Source: Methanomassiliicoccaceae archaeon (GTDB lineage Archaea > Thermoplasmatota > Thermoplasmata > Methanomassiliicoccales > Methanomethylophilaceae). From it: a DNA stretch of 12,590 nt. The first letter of the stretch is position 1. Each line of letters starts with the position of its first letter. The notes beneath the pieces are model-generated. The model saw only the letters and a list, made by a program, of their open reading frames with translations, was not told where the DNA came from and made no database searches. The DNA lies in the NCBI GenBank assembly GCA_009778265.1, contig WRKA01000167.1, positions 1 through 12,590 of the forward strand. The letters run 5' to 3'. This document shows, in pieces, positions 1 to 7,064 of this stretch. Position numbers and translations under genes: made by a program.

Positions 1-1539
1 CCGTTCGCCTGCCATATTCACTTGACCGGCGATATCTATGACCCCGATATATGCGAAGATCGACGAATAGCTGCCGGTCATGCCGACATCGCCGCCTATC
101 AGTATGCTCATGCCGTATGTCTCCAGACGTGCCGTGTTATTCATGCTTAGGCTGCCGGCTATTGCGATACCGTGAGCCAACGGCCCTTCGCCCGAGGACA
201 GCGGAGAGGCAAGGCCCCTGGGGCTGTCCCCCGCACTTATAATAACGTGATCGGCCGACACGACTGCCTGGCCGCCTATCATCAGATCGCCGCTCCCTCT
301 TACCCGGATCACATATTTTCCTGCTGTGTACCATGTGGAGACGCCCGTTATCGTAACATCCTTTTCTATCGCGATAGTGCCTCCCTCGGTAATGTATTCA
401 CCGTCGTACGCCTCTATGAACACGGACCCGCTGACGCCGCATATCGTCATAATGCCGCCCCATGACCTGATGTATGAGTCCTCCGCCGTAACGCTTCCGT
501 TTATTATCAGCGTACCTCCGTTATCGGCCCAGATGCCGGTGTATCCGAACTCTGTAAGAACATCGCCGCCTACTTCGATGAGACCGTACGTATCCGCATA
601 GAGTCCGGACGGATCATCCGATATACCGATGTCGCCGTACATTGTTACGTTACCGTCTATCGCAACGACGCCGGAGTTCAACGCGTTGATACGGGAGAGC
701 ACGTTAGAGAATGTGACGTCGCCGCCTACTTCGACACTCCCGCCGTCATGCGCTGTGATGACGGTCATCAGACCGACAGATGTCACACTATCCAGGATAA
801 CAATGCTTCCGCCCTCGTCCGCCGCCACAGATGCGTTCCATCCTTCGATACTGACGCCGCCTACCTCGGCCACCGCGCCGTATCCGATAGATGCGATCCC
901 CGAATCGCTGTCCGAGATGTAAAGAGTCCCGGATGCGCGGAGGCCGCCGGACACATATATGTTTGCGTCATTGCCGGAACATATATCCCCGTTCACGTTC
1001 AGAGTTCCGTCATCGACCTGTAAAGAGACCTCGCTCAGGTTAAGTGCCGGACCGTACTCCTCTCCGTACCCGGATGTCAGTTCGATCGAGCCGCCGTCTG
1101 TGATGATAAGTGTTCCGGGACCGAAGAGTTCCATCGCAAAGTCCTCGGCAACGGCCGCCGTATAATCGGCATCCCACAATATCGTGAAATACACGTCGGA
1201 TTCTAACCATTCCAACAGCATAGGATTGATTATCGTCAATTTGTCGCTGAATGAATTCGTACCGGTGACCATGACCGTTATCTCAACGTCATCCTCGGAC
1301 CCTTTGACCGCATCCGCGAAAGCGCTCCCGATGATCCTTCCGAGCTGCGCCGCATCCTCGACCCTGCCTATGTCCACGGTAAGGTCCGGGGCCCCGAGTG
1401 TGCTTTCGCCGGCATTACCGTTGTCCGGGCCGAACAGCAGAGACACGGACGCGAATATCATTGCCGTCATTATCAGTGCTGCAAGAAGGACCTTGGGATA
1501 CTTTCCGCTCCGTCCTTTGTTCATTTCATTTATCGTCAT
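1..1539 (-). CDS. Secreted repeat-rich adhesin-like protein (3' part outside the window)
   Basis: An open frame of 513 codons without a stop reaches the left edge, so the C-terminus is missing. The ATG at 1539 has a strong GGGAGG ribosome binding site (1548-1553) 8 bases upstream. Residues 8-13 are basic, and residues 16-36 form one hydrophobic segment (VLLAALIMTAMIFASVSLLF), a signal peptide or N-terminal anchor. After a non-repetitive part (about 50-135), the rest is built of short degenerate units of about 20-40 residues such as GGSVEVGGDVTFSN (266-279), IEVGGDVLTEFG (321-332), GGTLIINGSVTAED (341-354), GGTIAIEKDVTITG (386-399) and ILIGGDVGMTGS (479-490). Gly/Val/Ile/Asp-rich units of this kind are typical of right-handed beta-helix surface proteins. 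It is probably exported and exposed at the cell surface. An adhesin role is inferred from the architecture only; no family-defining domain is visible. Confidence 0.82.
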   Translation of the reverse strand, partial: MTINEMNKGRSGKYPKVLLAALIMTAMIFASVSLLFGPDNGNAGESTLGAPDLTVDIGRVEDAAQLGRIIGSAFADAVKGSEDDVEITVMVTGTNSFSDKLTIINPMLLEWLESDVYFTILWDADYTAAVAEDFAMELFGPGTLIITDGGSIELTSGYGEEYGPALNLSEVSLQVDDGTLNVNGDICSGNDANIYVSGGLRASGTLYISDSDSGIASIGYGAVAEVGGVSIEGWNASVAADEGGSIVILDSVTSVGLMTVITAHDGGSVEVGGDVTFSNVLSRINALNSGVVAIDGNVTMYGDIGISDDPSGLYADTYGLIEVGGDVLTEFGYTGIWADNGGTLIINGSVTAEDSYIRSWGGIMTICGVSGSVFIEAYDGEYITEGGTIAIEKDVTITGVSTWYTAGKYVIRVRGSGDLMIGGQAVVSADHVIISAGDSPRGLASPLSSGEGPLAHGIAIAGSLSMNNTARLETYGMSILIGGDVGMTGSYSSIFAYIGVIDIAGQVNMAGER

Positions 1540-1559
1540 ATGGTATTCCTCCCAAGCGT

Positions 1560-1574
1560 GGCGGCACGGCCGCC
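1560..1574 (-). other. GC-rich hairpin in the leader of the adhesin-like gene
   Basis: A perfect 6-bp inverted repeat GGCGGC/GCCGCC with a 3-base loop lies 6 bases upstream of the ribosome binding site. In mRNA it would form a stable stem just before the start region. It could affect translation or mRNA stability; no T-run follows, so it is not a plain terminator. Confidence 0.4.
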
Positions 1575-1603
1575 GTGAGTAATTGCCGTTAAAGTATCGC
1601 GTT

Positions 1604-1640
1604 CTATCTAATTCAATCACAAAGTTTAGATAGTATACTG
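1604..1640 (-). promoter_or_regulatory. Putative promoter and 8-bp dyad for the adhesin-like gene
   Basis: CTATCTAA (1604-1611) and TTAGATAG (1626-1633) are a perfect 8-bp inverted repeat with a 14-base spacer. On the minus strand the right arm abuts a TATA-like AGTATACTATC (1630-1640), which would start transcription near 1605-1610 and give a leader of about 70 bases. The dyad would then sit between TATA box and start site, a classic repressor position. The TATA assignment is tentative because other AT-rich stretches occur nearby. The 250 bases between this gene and top6A hold no gene. Confidence 0.4.
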
Positions 1641-1743
1641 GGACGACACGAACGGAACGTTATGATACGCTGCGCTTTTTTCAATAATAGACGAATGATC
1701 GGATGCGACGCGTATGAAGTCTCCTTCGGACCGTATCGGCCGG

Positions 1744-1774
1744 AAAAAATAGAAAGAACGGACCCCTGCGGTCC
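1744..1774 (-). terminator. Hairpin plus T-run downstream of top6A
   Basis: On the minus strand, 15 bases past the top6A stop, GGACC (1774-1770), a 5-base loop and GGTCC (1764-1760) form a short stem. It is followed by GTTCTTTCTA and six T (1749-1744). Archaeal RNA polymerase terminates at oligo-T, so this is the probable end of the top6B-top6A transcript. Confidence 0.5.
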
Positions 1775-1789
1775 CGTATCTGTTCCTGA

Positions 1790-2884
1790 TCAAAGGATTC
1801 CGAGGTCAGTGAGCTTCTCCGGAAGGTAATTGTCGGTGGCGAACTTCAGACCGTACTTGGCCAGCGCCTGCTGCTCGGCCTTCTTCTTCATCGCCAGCAT
1901 CGCCTCTATCTCGGATACCCAGAACTCGTCCTTGAACCTCGGGTCGCTCAGTTCGCTCCTGAGCGCCGCAACATCCTTGTCGCTGAGCTTGTCCGTCGGC
2001 AGACTGTAATTCAGTATGTCCGACGCCGTTATACCGATGAACTGCGATGTGGGCGTTGCCAGATAGTCGGATATATGGGCGGTCTTGATCGCACCGTATG
2101 CGACAGACGCAAAAATACGGAATGACCACGGGTCGCCGTCGGTGAACACCGCCACCGGAAGTTTGAGTTCTTCGTTCAGTCTTTTTATGAAACGTCTTGT
2201 GCTTCTCGCCGGCTGTCCTTTAAGGTGAACTAACAGCGCATTATGTTTCTCGTCGAAACCGTTCTGCATCAGCCTGTCGAACATACCGCCCGTCTCGATG
2301 GCGATGATGAACTTTGCCGTTCCGGGTTTTATCGTTATATTATCTTTTTCGACATTGAACGGTATCCCGTAACCGGACTTGCCGACATCGTCGCGGCAGT
2401 TGATCTTCTTCCATACTCCGTTCCTGTTGAGTTCGTTCACGGTTATGTCGCCGAAGACATTGGCGCCGCTCTCTTCCGGTCTCAGTTTAAAGTCCTCCCT
2501 CATGAACTTCGAAACGATCTCCAGATCCTCGACCAGCATGTTGCTCTCGTCCTGCGAATTGAATTTGCCGTACCCCCACCCTTCGGAGATGTAGTACATC
2601 TCTCTCAGGGTCGAGGAATCGTTATCCTTTATCATCTGGTCGATGAAATCTATTATGTGAACGGTCCTGAGCATCATCGCCGCGCCCTTCACCGTTTTGC
2701 AGTTACGGTTCGTCTTCATATCGCCGTACTTCCAGACGTTATGCTTGGGATCGAACTCTATGTTCTTCTTTGATCTCAGCGGAATGTCCATCGCGGGGAT
2801 CTCGCCGCCGTCCAATTGATTGTAAACGGACTCGACGATCTTCTTCAGCTTTTCCATCGTCATGTTCTGAGGTTCATTCGTCAT
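1790..2884 (-). CDS. top6A: DNA topoisomerase VI subunit A (Spo11-like)
   Basis: Catalytic subunit of topoisomerase VI, which cuts both DNA strands, passes a second duplex and reseals, relaxing supercoils and decatenating DNA in an ATP-dependent A2B2 complex with Top6B. With the chosen start it is 364 residues, normal for the family. The winged-helix (CAP-like) part carries LREMYY (93-98); by alignment with Spo11 the second Tyr (98) should be the DNA-linking residue. The Toprim domain shows its acidic residues in IAIETGG (Glu197) and FTDGDPW (Asp249, Asp251). The ATG at 2884 is preferred because GGAGGTG lies 6 bases upstream; a GTG at 2893 in the same frame falls inside that ribosome binding site. 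The gene overlaps the end of top6B by 11 bases, so translation is probably coupled. Confidence 0.97.
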   Translation of the reverse strand: MTNEPQNMTMEKLKKIVESVYNQLDGGEIPAMDIPLRSKKNIEFDPKHNVWKYGDMKTNRNCKTVKGAAMMLRTVHIIDFIDQMIKDNDSSTLREMYYISEGWGYGKFNSQDESNMLVEDLEIVSKFMREDFKLRPEESGANVFGDITVNELNRNGVWKKINCRDDVGKSGYGIPFNVEKDNITIKPGTAKFIIAIETGGMFDRLMQNGFDEKHNALLVHLKGQPARSTRRFIKRLNEELKLPVAVFTDGDPWSFRIFASVAYGAIKTAHISDYLATPTSQFIGITASDILNYSLPTDKLSDKDVAALRSELSDPRFKDEFWVSEIEAMLAMKKKAEQQALAKYGLKFATDNYLPEKLTDLGIL

Positions 2885-4934
2885 CTTCCGCACCTCCCTC
2901 GTCCTCGTCCTCTTCCTCTTCCGTGTCCGGCTCCTCTTCCTCTTCCTCTTCCGCCTCTTCGGCGATGTCCATTTCCGTTTCCGTCACTTCCATCCCCTTT
3001 ATTCCCCAGTCCCCGGGTAACGGGTCGGCGCCCATGACGAAAGCGGTGCTCACTCCGGAAAGATAGATATCCCCTTCGGAGAAAACGTCCGCCATGTCGC
3101 CTACAAGATCGAAAGATACCTGGACGGACGAAGACGGAGGCATGTTCAGCACTTCCCAGTTCGCTTTTCCCTCGTCGTTCATGTCGATGAAGTATTTTCC
3201 GAGAAGGGTCTCGTTGACCGCCTCCTTCGGAAGATGCGCGTGCAGCCTGAACGAACGCTCCGCTTTTGTATAATTGTAAACGTTGTACGAAACCTTCTTA
3301 ACTTTGTTCTTCGGGTCGTACGAACTCTTCGGCTCCACCCAGACGACGTTCATTATCTTCGTGATCGTCCTGTCCAGATCGGGGACCGGTTTGTTAAGCA
3401 TCTTTGCGGATTTCTGCGCCATCTCGGGAAGGATCTGCTGAACGATCTCGAACTTCGCGTGCGTTTTCGCTTTTCTTTCCTTTTTGTTCAGATGGCTCTT
3501 CAGATTCCTGGCGCATAACCTTAACGCAAGATTTATCTCGTTCTGGATCTCATCGAAGTCCGCCACCGCCTCTTTGCCCTCCGATGTGAACGGTACTTTC
3601 GTGGATGCCACATGGACCATGATTATCGCCGGTCCGTAGGGTATCCCCTTTCCCCCTCTCTGCTCCAGCCCGTACCTTCTCCAGTCCATGGCCGCTATCG
3701 CTTTCGTTATGGCGCACGCCCCGGGCTGATACAGCAGCGGGACGCGGTTCGCGATCCTTAATATCGATACCTCGCTGTCCGCCGGTATCTCGCCTCCGTA
3801 AACGATCCCCGCTTCCACTATGAACGGGTTGCCGTTAACTGCCTTCGGGGCTCTTGTCACCGGCTGAGCGTAATAATCGGGACGCAGTCCTTCCAGGACG
3901 TGCATCAATCCTTTTTTGATCAATGTGTCGCCTATCGGCGACAGACAATCCGTCTGAGGGGCCATTATCTTCACCGAATCGATCGCTTTGACAATGGCGA
4001 CGCAGTCCTCTCTCGTTACGGCCGATACCTTCTTATCTTTCACGCCCGACAGCTGAAGGATCTCTTCCGCGATCCTGTCGGTTATCCTAGAAAAATCGTT
4101 CTTCAGAAGGGCCTTGAGCGTTTTCTGCTGGGTGGCCTGCACCATCTTCTGAAGGTCCCCGACCTCCAATCCCTGCGGATGCGGTTTGATCTCCTTCGAT
4201 TTTACGGGAAGTATCTCCGTCGCTCTTTCGAACACATATCTTTTCCCTTCCGGATCGTCGAACGTTATCTTGGAATGCGGATTCACTATCGCAGTGTTCT
4301 TGAGGTACTCGAATGTGGATTTGCTTCCGGTTATGTATCTGCCCTTGGTACAGTAATCGATACGCGTTCCGTGAGCTTTGCCTTCCCATTTGAAAGGCTG
4401 GTCGTTCGTCACGATCGGACGGTTGATCTTTGTGTCGATGAACAGGTCCATCTCCCACGCCACGGCGTCGTCGCCCTGGATCTTGGACCTTATGTGCGCC
4501 GGTTTACCCGTGGTGATATTAGCGTTCATCACCGTCGCCGATATGCCGATACCCTGCTGCCCTCTCGATTGTCTGAGCGCGTGGAACCTCGACCCGAACA
4601 GCAGACGTCCGAAGACGTTAGGCATCATCTTGTGCACGATACCCGGTCCGTTGTCTTCTATCGAGATATTATAATCCGTGTCGTTGACCTTCTCCACCTT
4701 TACGTATATCTCCGGAAGGATGTCCGCTTCCTCGCATGCGTCGAGGGAGTTGTCCACAGCTTCTTTTATTCCCATCAGTAAAGACTTAGAAAGGGAGTCG
4801 AACCCCAATATCTGCTTGTTCTTCTCGAAGAACTCAGTAACTGATATCTCCTGCTGTTTCTTCGCCAGTTCGTGGGCGATCGCGCCTTTTCCGCCTTCGT
4901 CCATCTCTTTTTTAATGTCTTTGTCCGAGTGCAT
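2874..4934 (-). CDS. top6B: DNA topoisomerase VI subunit B (GHKL ATPase)
   Basis: ATPase subunit of topoisomerase VI; ATP-driven dimerisation gates DNA passage by Top6A. The GHKL fold is clear: N-box KEAVDNSLDA with catalytic Glu58 and Asn62, DNGPG at 94-98, and the glycine-rich lid SRGQQGIG (123-130). The H2TH and transducer regions follow; Lys454 in SEGKEAVAD is the likely switch lysine that senses the gamma-phosphate. At 686 residues it resembles the longer methanogen form, with an extra Ig-like domain at about 560-645, and it ends in a very acidic tail (649-686) with runs of 7 and 4 Glu. There is no ribosome binding site, but a TATA box is centred about 28 bases upstream, so the ATG at 4934 is probably the first base of a leaderless mRNA. 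It is the first gene of the pair with top6A. Confidence 0.97.
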   Translation of the reverse strand: MHSDKDIKKEMDEGGKGAIAHELAKKQQEISVTEFFEKNKQILGFDSLSKSLLMGIKEAVDNSLDACEEADILPEIYVKVEKVNDTDYNISIEDNGPGIVHKMMPNVFGRLLFGSRFHALRQSRGQQGIGISATVMNANITTGKPAHIRSKIQGDDAVAWEMDLFIDTKINRPIVTNDQPFKWEGKAHGTRIDYCTKGRYITGSKSTFEYLKNTAIVNPHSKITFDDPEGKRYVFERATEILPVKSKEIKPHPQGLEVGDLQKMVQATQQKTLKALLKNDFSRITDRIAEEILQLSGVKDKKVSAVTREDCVAIVKAIDSVKIMAPQTDCLSPIGDTLIKKGLMHVLEGLRPDYYAQPVTRAPKAVNGNPFIVEAGIVYGGEIPADSEVSILRIANRVPLLYQPGACAITKAIAAMDWRRYGLEQRGGKGIPYGPAIIMVHVASTKVPFTSEGKEAVADFDEIQNEINLALRLCARNLKSHLNKKERKAKTHAKFEIVQQILPEMAQKSAKMLNKPVPDLDRTITKIMNVVWVEPKSSYDPKNKVKKVSYNVYNYTKAERSFRLHAHLPKEAVNETLLGKYFIDMNDEGKANWEVLNMPPSSSVQVSFDLVGDMADVFSEGDIYLSGVSTAFVMGADPLPGDWGIKGMEVTETEMDIAEEAEEEEEEEPDTEEEEDEDEGGAEDDE

Positions 4935-4956
4935 CCAGTTAAGTTAATGGCGTCAC

Positions 4957-4974
4957 ATTTAATAAAAACTTTTC
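4957..4974 (-). promoter_or_regulatory. TATA box and BRE of top6BA
   Basis: On the minus strand CGAAAAG (BRE-like purines) is followed by TTTTTATTAAAT (4968-4957), centred about 28 bases before the top6B ATG. This spacing predicts a transcript that begins at or next to the start codon, and explains the absent Shine-Dalgarno sequence. Confidence 0.65.
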
Positions 4975-4987
4975 GCCGAAAATGGTC

Positions 4988-4996
4988 AAAAAGAAG
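4988..4996 (-). terminator. Possible oligo-T terminator after the zinc-ribbon membrane protein
   Basis: CTTCTTTTT on the minus strand lies about 40 bases past the stop of the 5035-5682 gene and ahead of the top6B promoter. There is no convincing hairpin. It is called only because archaeal termination relies on T-runs and because the next gene has its own TATA box. Confidence 0.3.
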
Positions 4997-5034
4997 TGAG
5001 ACCGCGAAGACAGAACGCCGTCTGGCCGCCGGGA

Positions 5035-5682
5035 TCAGCGGCCCTCTTTCCGATCGTCGGCCGTATCGTCTTCGAACGCCTCGCCGCAGTACGGACACAC
5101 TCCCGCATCCTCCGGTACTTCGCGGCCGCATTCCGAACATTCGAAATAATTGACCTTCTTAACTCTCATCTCTTCCGGAACGTCGATGTACTCGCCGCAC
5201 TTCCTGCATGATATCTCTCCGGGAAGGACGATCGTGCCGCACCTTTTGCATCTGCCGTATCCCTGCGGGTAAAGGCGGCCTTCGGCTTCCAGTCTTGCCC
5301 TTGTCCTTTCCAGGCTGCGTCTCATCCACCAGACGAGTACCGAAAGGATGAGATACGGGAACACCAGGATCATGAACACGGAATATAGAAATCTCGCCAC
5401 GGATGTGTCCTCGGGTATCGTGAACCACGGAAGAACATACATCTCCGCCGCGAAAACAAAGAAGATCAGCACCCCGTAGATCAGAAGAAGTTCCAGCTTC
5501 CTTATACCGAACAGCCTCAGTATAAAGAATGAAAGGATCGCTATGCATAGGCCGCCGAGCATGTCCACGAAGCCTACCGCGACCAGCAGGAATGATATCA
5601 GCAGCGCCGCCGCCATGCCTGCGGGTATCGCCGCTTTTGTTTCTTTGAACTGTTGGAATCCTGTCTTCTGATATCCGTCCAT
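5035..5682 (-). CDS. Four-helix membrane protein with two C-terminal zinc ribbons
   Basis: A 215-residue protein of unknown function. Four hydrophobic segments are visible at about 17-38, 41-59, 65-85 and 98-120, the last ending in the basic stretch WWMRRSLERTRAR, which should face the cytoplasm. The tail holds two CxxC-CxxC knuckle pairs: Cys145/148 with Cys159/162, and Cys182/185 with Cys196/199, each able to hold one zinc. The end is acidic, then basic. The ATG at 5682 has no ribosome binding site but a TATA box 28 bases upstream, so a leaderless start is likely. About 100 bases separate it from top6B, which has its own promoter. The zinc ribbons could bind nucleic acid or a protein partner near the membrane; that is inference only. 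Confidence 0.85.
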   Translation of the reverse strand: MDGYQKTGFQQFKETKAAIPAGMAAALLISFLLVAVGFVDMLGGLCIAILSFFILRLFGIRKLELLLIYGVLIFFVFAAEMYVLPWFTIPEDTSVARFLYSVFMILVFPYLILSVLVWWMRRSLERTRARLEAEGRLYPQGYGRCKRCGTIVLPGEISCRKCGEYIDVPEEMRVKKVNYFECSECGREVPEDAGVCPYCGEAFEDDTADDRKEGR

Positions 5683-5705
5683 CGTTAGCGCTGAATGATA
5701 TCAAG

Positions 5706-5715
5706 ATATAAAAAA
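5706..5715 (-). promoter_or_regulatory. TATA box of the zinc-ribbon membrane protein
   Basis: TTTTTTATAT on the minus strand is centred about 28 bases before the ATG at 5682, the distance expected for a leaderless archaeal transcript. It lies in the divergent region shared with the GTPase gene. Confidence 0.65.
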
Positions 5716-5736
5716 GGGTCTAATCAAGGGTAAAGA

Positions 5737-5746
5737 GTTAATATAC
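5737..5746 (+). promoter_or_regulatory. TATA box of the DRG GTPase gene
   Basis: GTTAATATAC would place transcription start near 5767-5770, leaving a leader of about 35 bases that includes the ribosome binding site at 5788-5794. The divergent membrane-protein promoter begins only about 22 bases to the left. Confidence 0.5.
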
Positions 5747-5787
5747 TCCTTCTTATGGTGGTCTTAATTGCGATGTGCTCGGAGAAA

Positions 5788-5794
5788 GGAGGTG
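5788..5794 (+). promoter_or_regulatory. Ribosome binding site that decides a TTG start
   Basis: GGAGGTG ends 7 bases before TTG at 5802. An in-frame GTG at 5775 lies upstream of this site and has no such signal, so the TTG is the better start. Confidence 0.75.
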
Positions 5795-5801
5795 CGGCCG
5801 G

Positions 5802-6902
5802 TTGGCTACCATAGAGGATCAGATAAAGGAGTTGGAGACGGAGATAGCCAACACCAAATACAATAAGGCGACGGAGGGTCACATCGGTAAGATCAAAGCG
5901 AAGATCGCCCGCTTAATGAACGAACAGGAGAAAAGACGGTCCGCTAAAACATCCGGAAAAGGATATAACGTTAAAAAATCGGGTAACGCGACCGTTGCGC
6001 TGGTAGGATTTCCGAGCGTCGGAAAATCCACGCTTCTTAATCAGCTCACGGGTGCGAAGTCGGCGGTCGGAGCATATCATTTCACAACGCTGGACGTAGT
6101 TCCCGGCGTTCTGGAATACAACCACGCGAAGATACAGATCCTGGATATGCCCGGGTTGATCAAAGGGGCGTCCAAAGGAAAGGGAAGAGGACGCGAGGTC
6201 ATAGCGGCGGCGAGGTCCGCCGATGTGATCCTGTTCGTGGCGGATATCTTTTATCCGGATCTTTCGATATTGAGCAACGAACTCTGGGATGCCGCCATAA
6301 GAATAAACCAAAGAGCGCCGGACGTTGTCATCACCTCATCGGACCACGGCGGCATATCGATAAAACCGACAATAAAACTGACCAAGATCACAGAAGAACT
6401 GGCTGCCGATATGGTATCCGCGTACGGTCACGTGAATGCTACCGTCGTTATACGCGAGGATATAGACGTCGAGCAGCTGTTGGACGTTCTCGCCGGCAAC
6501 CGCGTTTACATCGACGCTATCATCGCCGTGAACAAAGTGGATCTCGCCGATGATGAGAAATTGGAAAAGGTCTACCGCAAACTCCCGGACCTGAGAAAGG
6601 TCCCCGTGTCGGCCGTGACCGGTTTCGGGATCGAAGATCTGAAAGAAGCGTTGTTCGATACGATCAAACTGATACGGATATATCTGAAACCGCAGGGGCA
6701 GGAAGCGGACATGGACGTTCCGCTCATAGTGAAACACGACAGTACGATAGGCGACGTCTGCGAACAGATCCACAGAACGTTCCGTCCGAATTTCAGATAC
6801 GCGATGGTTTGGGGGGACAGCGCAAAATTTCCGGGTCAGACCGTTGGCATAGATCATGTGGTCAAAGACGGTGACGTCGTTACGATAATCGTGCGCAGAT
6901 AA
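5802..6902 (+). CDS. drg: DRG-family GTP-binding protein with TGS domain
   Basis: Archaeal member of the DRG branch of OBG-like GTPases, which associate with ribosomes and translation in archaea and eukaryotes. The 366-residue product starts at a TTG with a strong GGAGGTG site. An N-terminal charged helix (1-50) precedes the G domain: G1 GFPSVGKST (69-77), the FTT of switch I (94-96), G3 DMPGLIKGAS (115-124), G4 NKVD (244-247) and G5 SAVTG (270-274). The usual DRG insertion lies between G3 and G4, about 150-235. The C-terminal TGS domain (about 293-366) ends in a typical DGDVVTIIV strand. Length and domain order match the family. It stands alone on the plus strand and diverges from the membrane-protein gene. 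Confidence 0.95.
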   Translation: MATIEDQIKELETEIANTKYNKATEGHIGKIKAKIARLMNEQEKRRSAKTSGKGYNVKKSGNATVALVGFPSVGKSTLLNQLTGAKSAVGAYHFTTLDVVPGVLEYNHAKIQILDMPGLIKGASKGKGRGREVIAAARSADVILFVADIFYPDLSILSNELWDAAIRINQRAPDVVITSSDHGGISIKPTIKLTKITEELAADMVSAYGHVNATVVIREDIDVEQLLDVLAGNRVYIDAIIAVNKVDLADDEKLEKVYRKLPDLRKVPVSAVTGFGIEDLKEALFDTIKLIRIYLKPQGQEADMDVPLIVKHDSTIGDVCEQIHRTFRPNFRYAMVWGDSAKFPGQTVGIDHVVKDGDVVTIIVRR

Positions 6903-6955
6903 TGCTTTCGGCAAAGATCGTGCACACGCCGCCGGTATTGTTGTTGTTGATCGTT

Positions 6956-7054
6956 ATGCGGTGAAAGAACCGAACATTCACCGCAAAAATGCGGTAATTA
7001 TTTTACACATTCACCGCAAAAATGCGGTAATTATTTTATACATTCACCGCATGA
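6956..7054 (+). repeat. Three 33-bp palindromic tandem repeats over the fic promoter
   Basis: Units at 6956-6988, 6989-7021 and 7022-7054. Each starts ATGCGGT and has CATTCACCGC at the same place, so TGCGGT recurs at 6957, 6990 and 7023, and ACCGCA at 6980, 7013 and 7046, exactly 33 bases apart. The arms can pair as TGCGGT-N17-ACCGCA within a unit or as ACCGCA-AAAA-TGCGGT across two junctions. The 12 bases between the arms are AT-rich and nearly the same in units 2 and 3, and unrelated in unit 1. The third unit contains the probable TATA box. This looks like a multi-site operator. The rest of the gap after the GTPase gene (6903-6955) holds no gene. Confidence 0.8.
7029..7040 (+). promoter_or_regulatory. 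TATA box of the fic gene, inside repeat unit 3
   Basis: AATTATTTTATA is centred about 28-30 bases before the ATG at 7065, predicting a leaderless mRNA. It lies between the two palindrome arms of the third unit, so a protein bound to the arms would compete with TBP. Unit 2 carries the same sequence ending in ACA. Confidence 0.6.
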
Positions 7055-7064
7055 CCATCTTTGC

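Noticed and set aside
51..1592. Several plus-strand open frames of 60-130 codons across the left 1.6 kb
   Set aside because: They lie antisense to one unbroken minus-strand frame with a ribosome binding site, signal peptide and protein repeats; the plus-strand products are Ser/Pro-rich shadows.
2885..2893. GTG start for top6A three codons upstream
   Set aside because: The GTG is part of the GGAGGTG ribosome binding site that serves the ATG at 2884.
2770..3066. Plus-strand Ser-rich frame opposite the end of top6B
   Set aside because: It is the complement of the Glu/Asp-rich tail codons of Top6B, with no start signals.
3900..4781. 293-codon plus-strand frame opposite top6B
   Set aside because: Long only because the GC-rich coding strand lacks stops in this frame; top6B is certain by its motifs.
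5775..5801. GTG start for the DRG gene nine codons upstream
   Set aside because: The added residues do not look like the family and the ribosome binding site lies downstream of this codon; TTG 5802 fits.
6956..7054. CRISPR-like array
   Set aside because: The units are contiguous 33-bp tandem copies without unique spacers, and they overlap a promoter.
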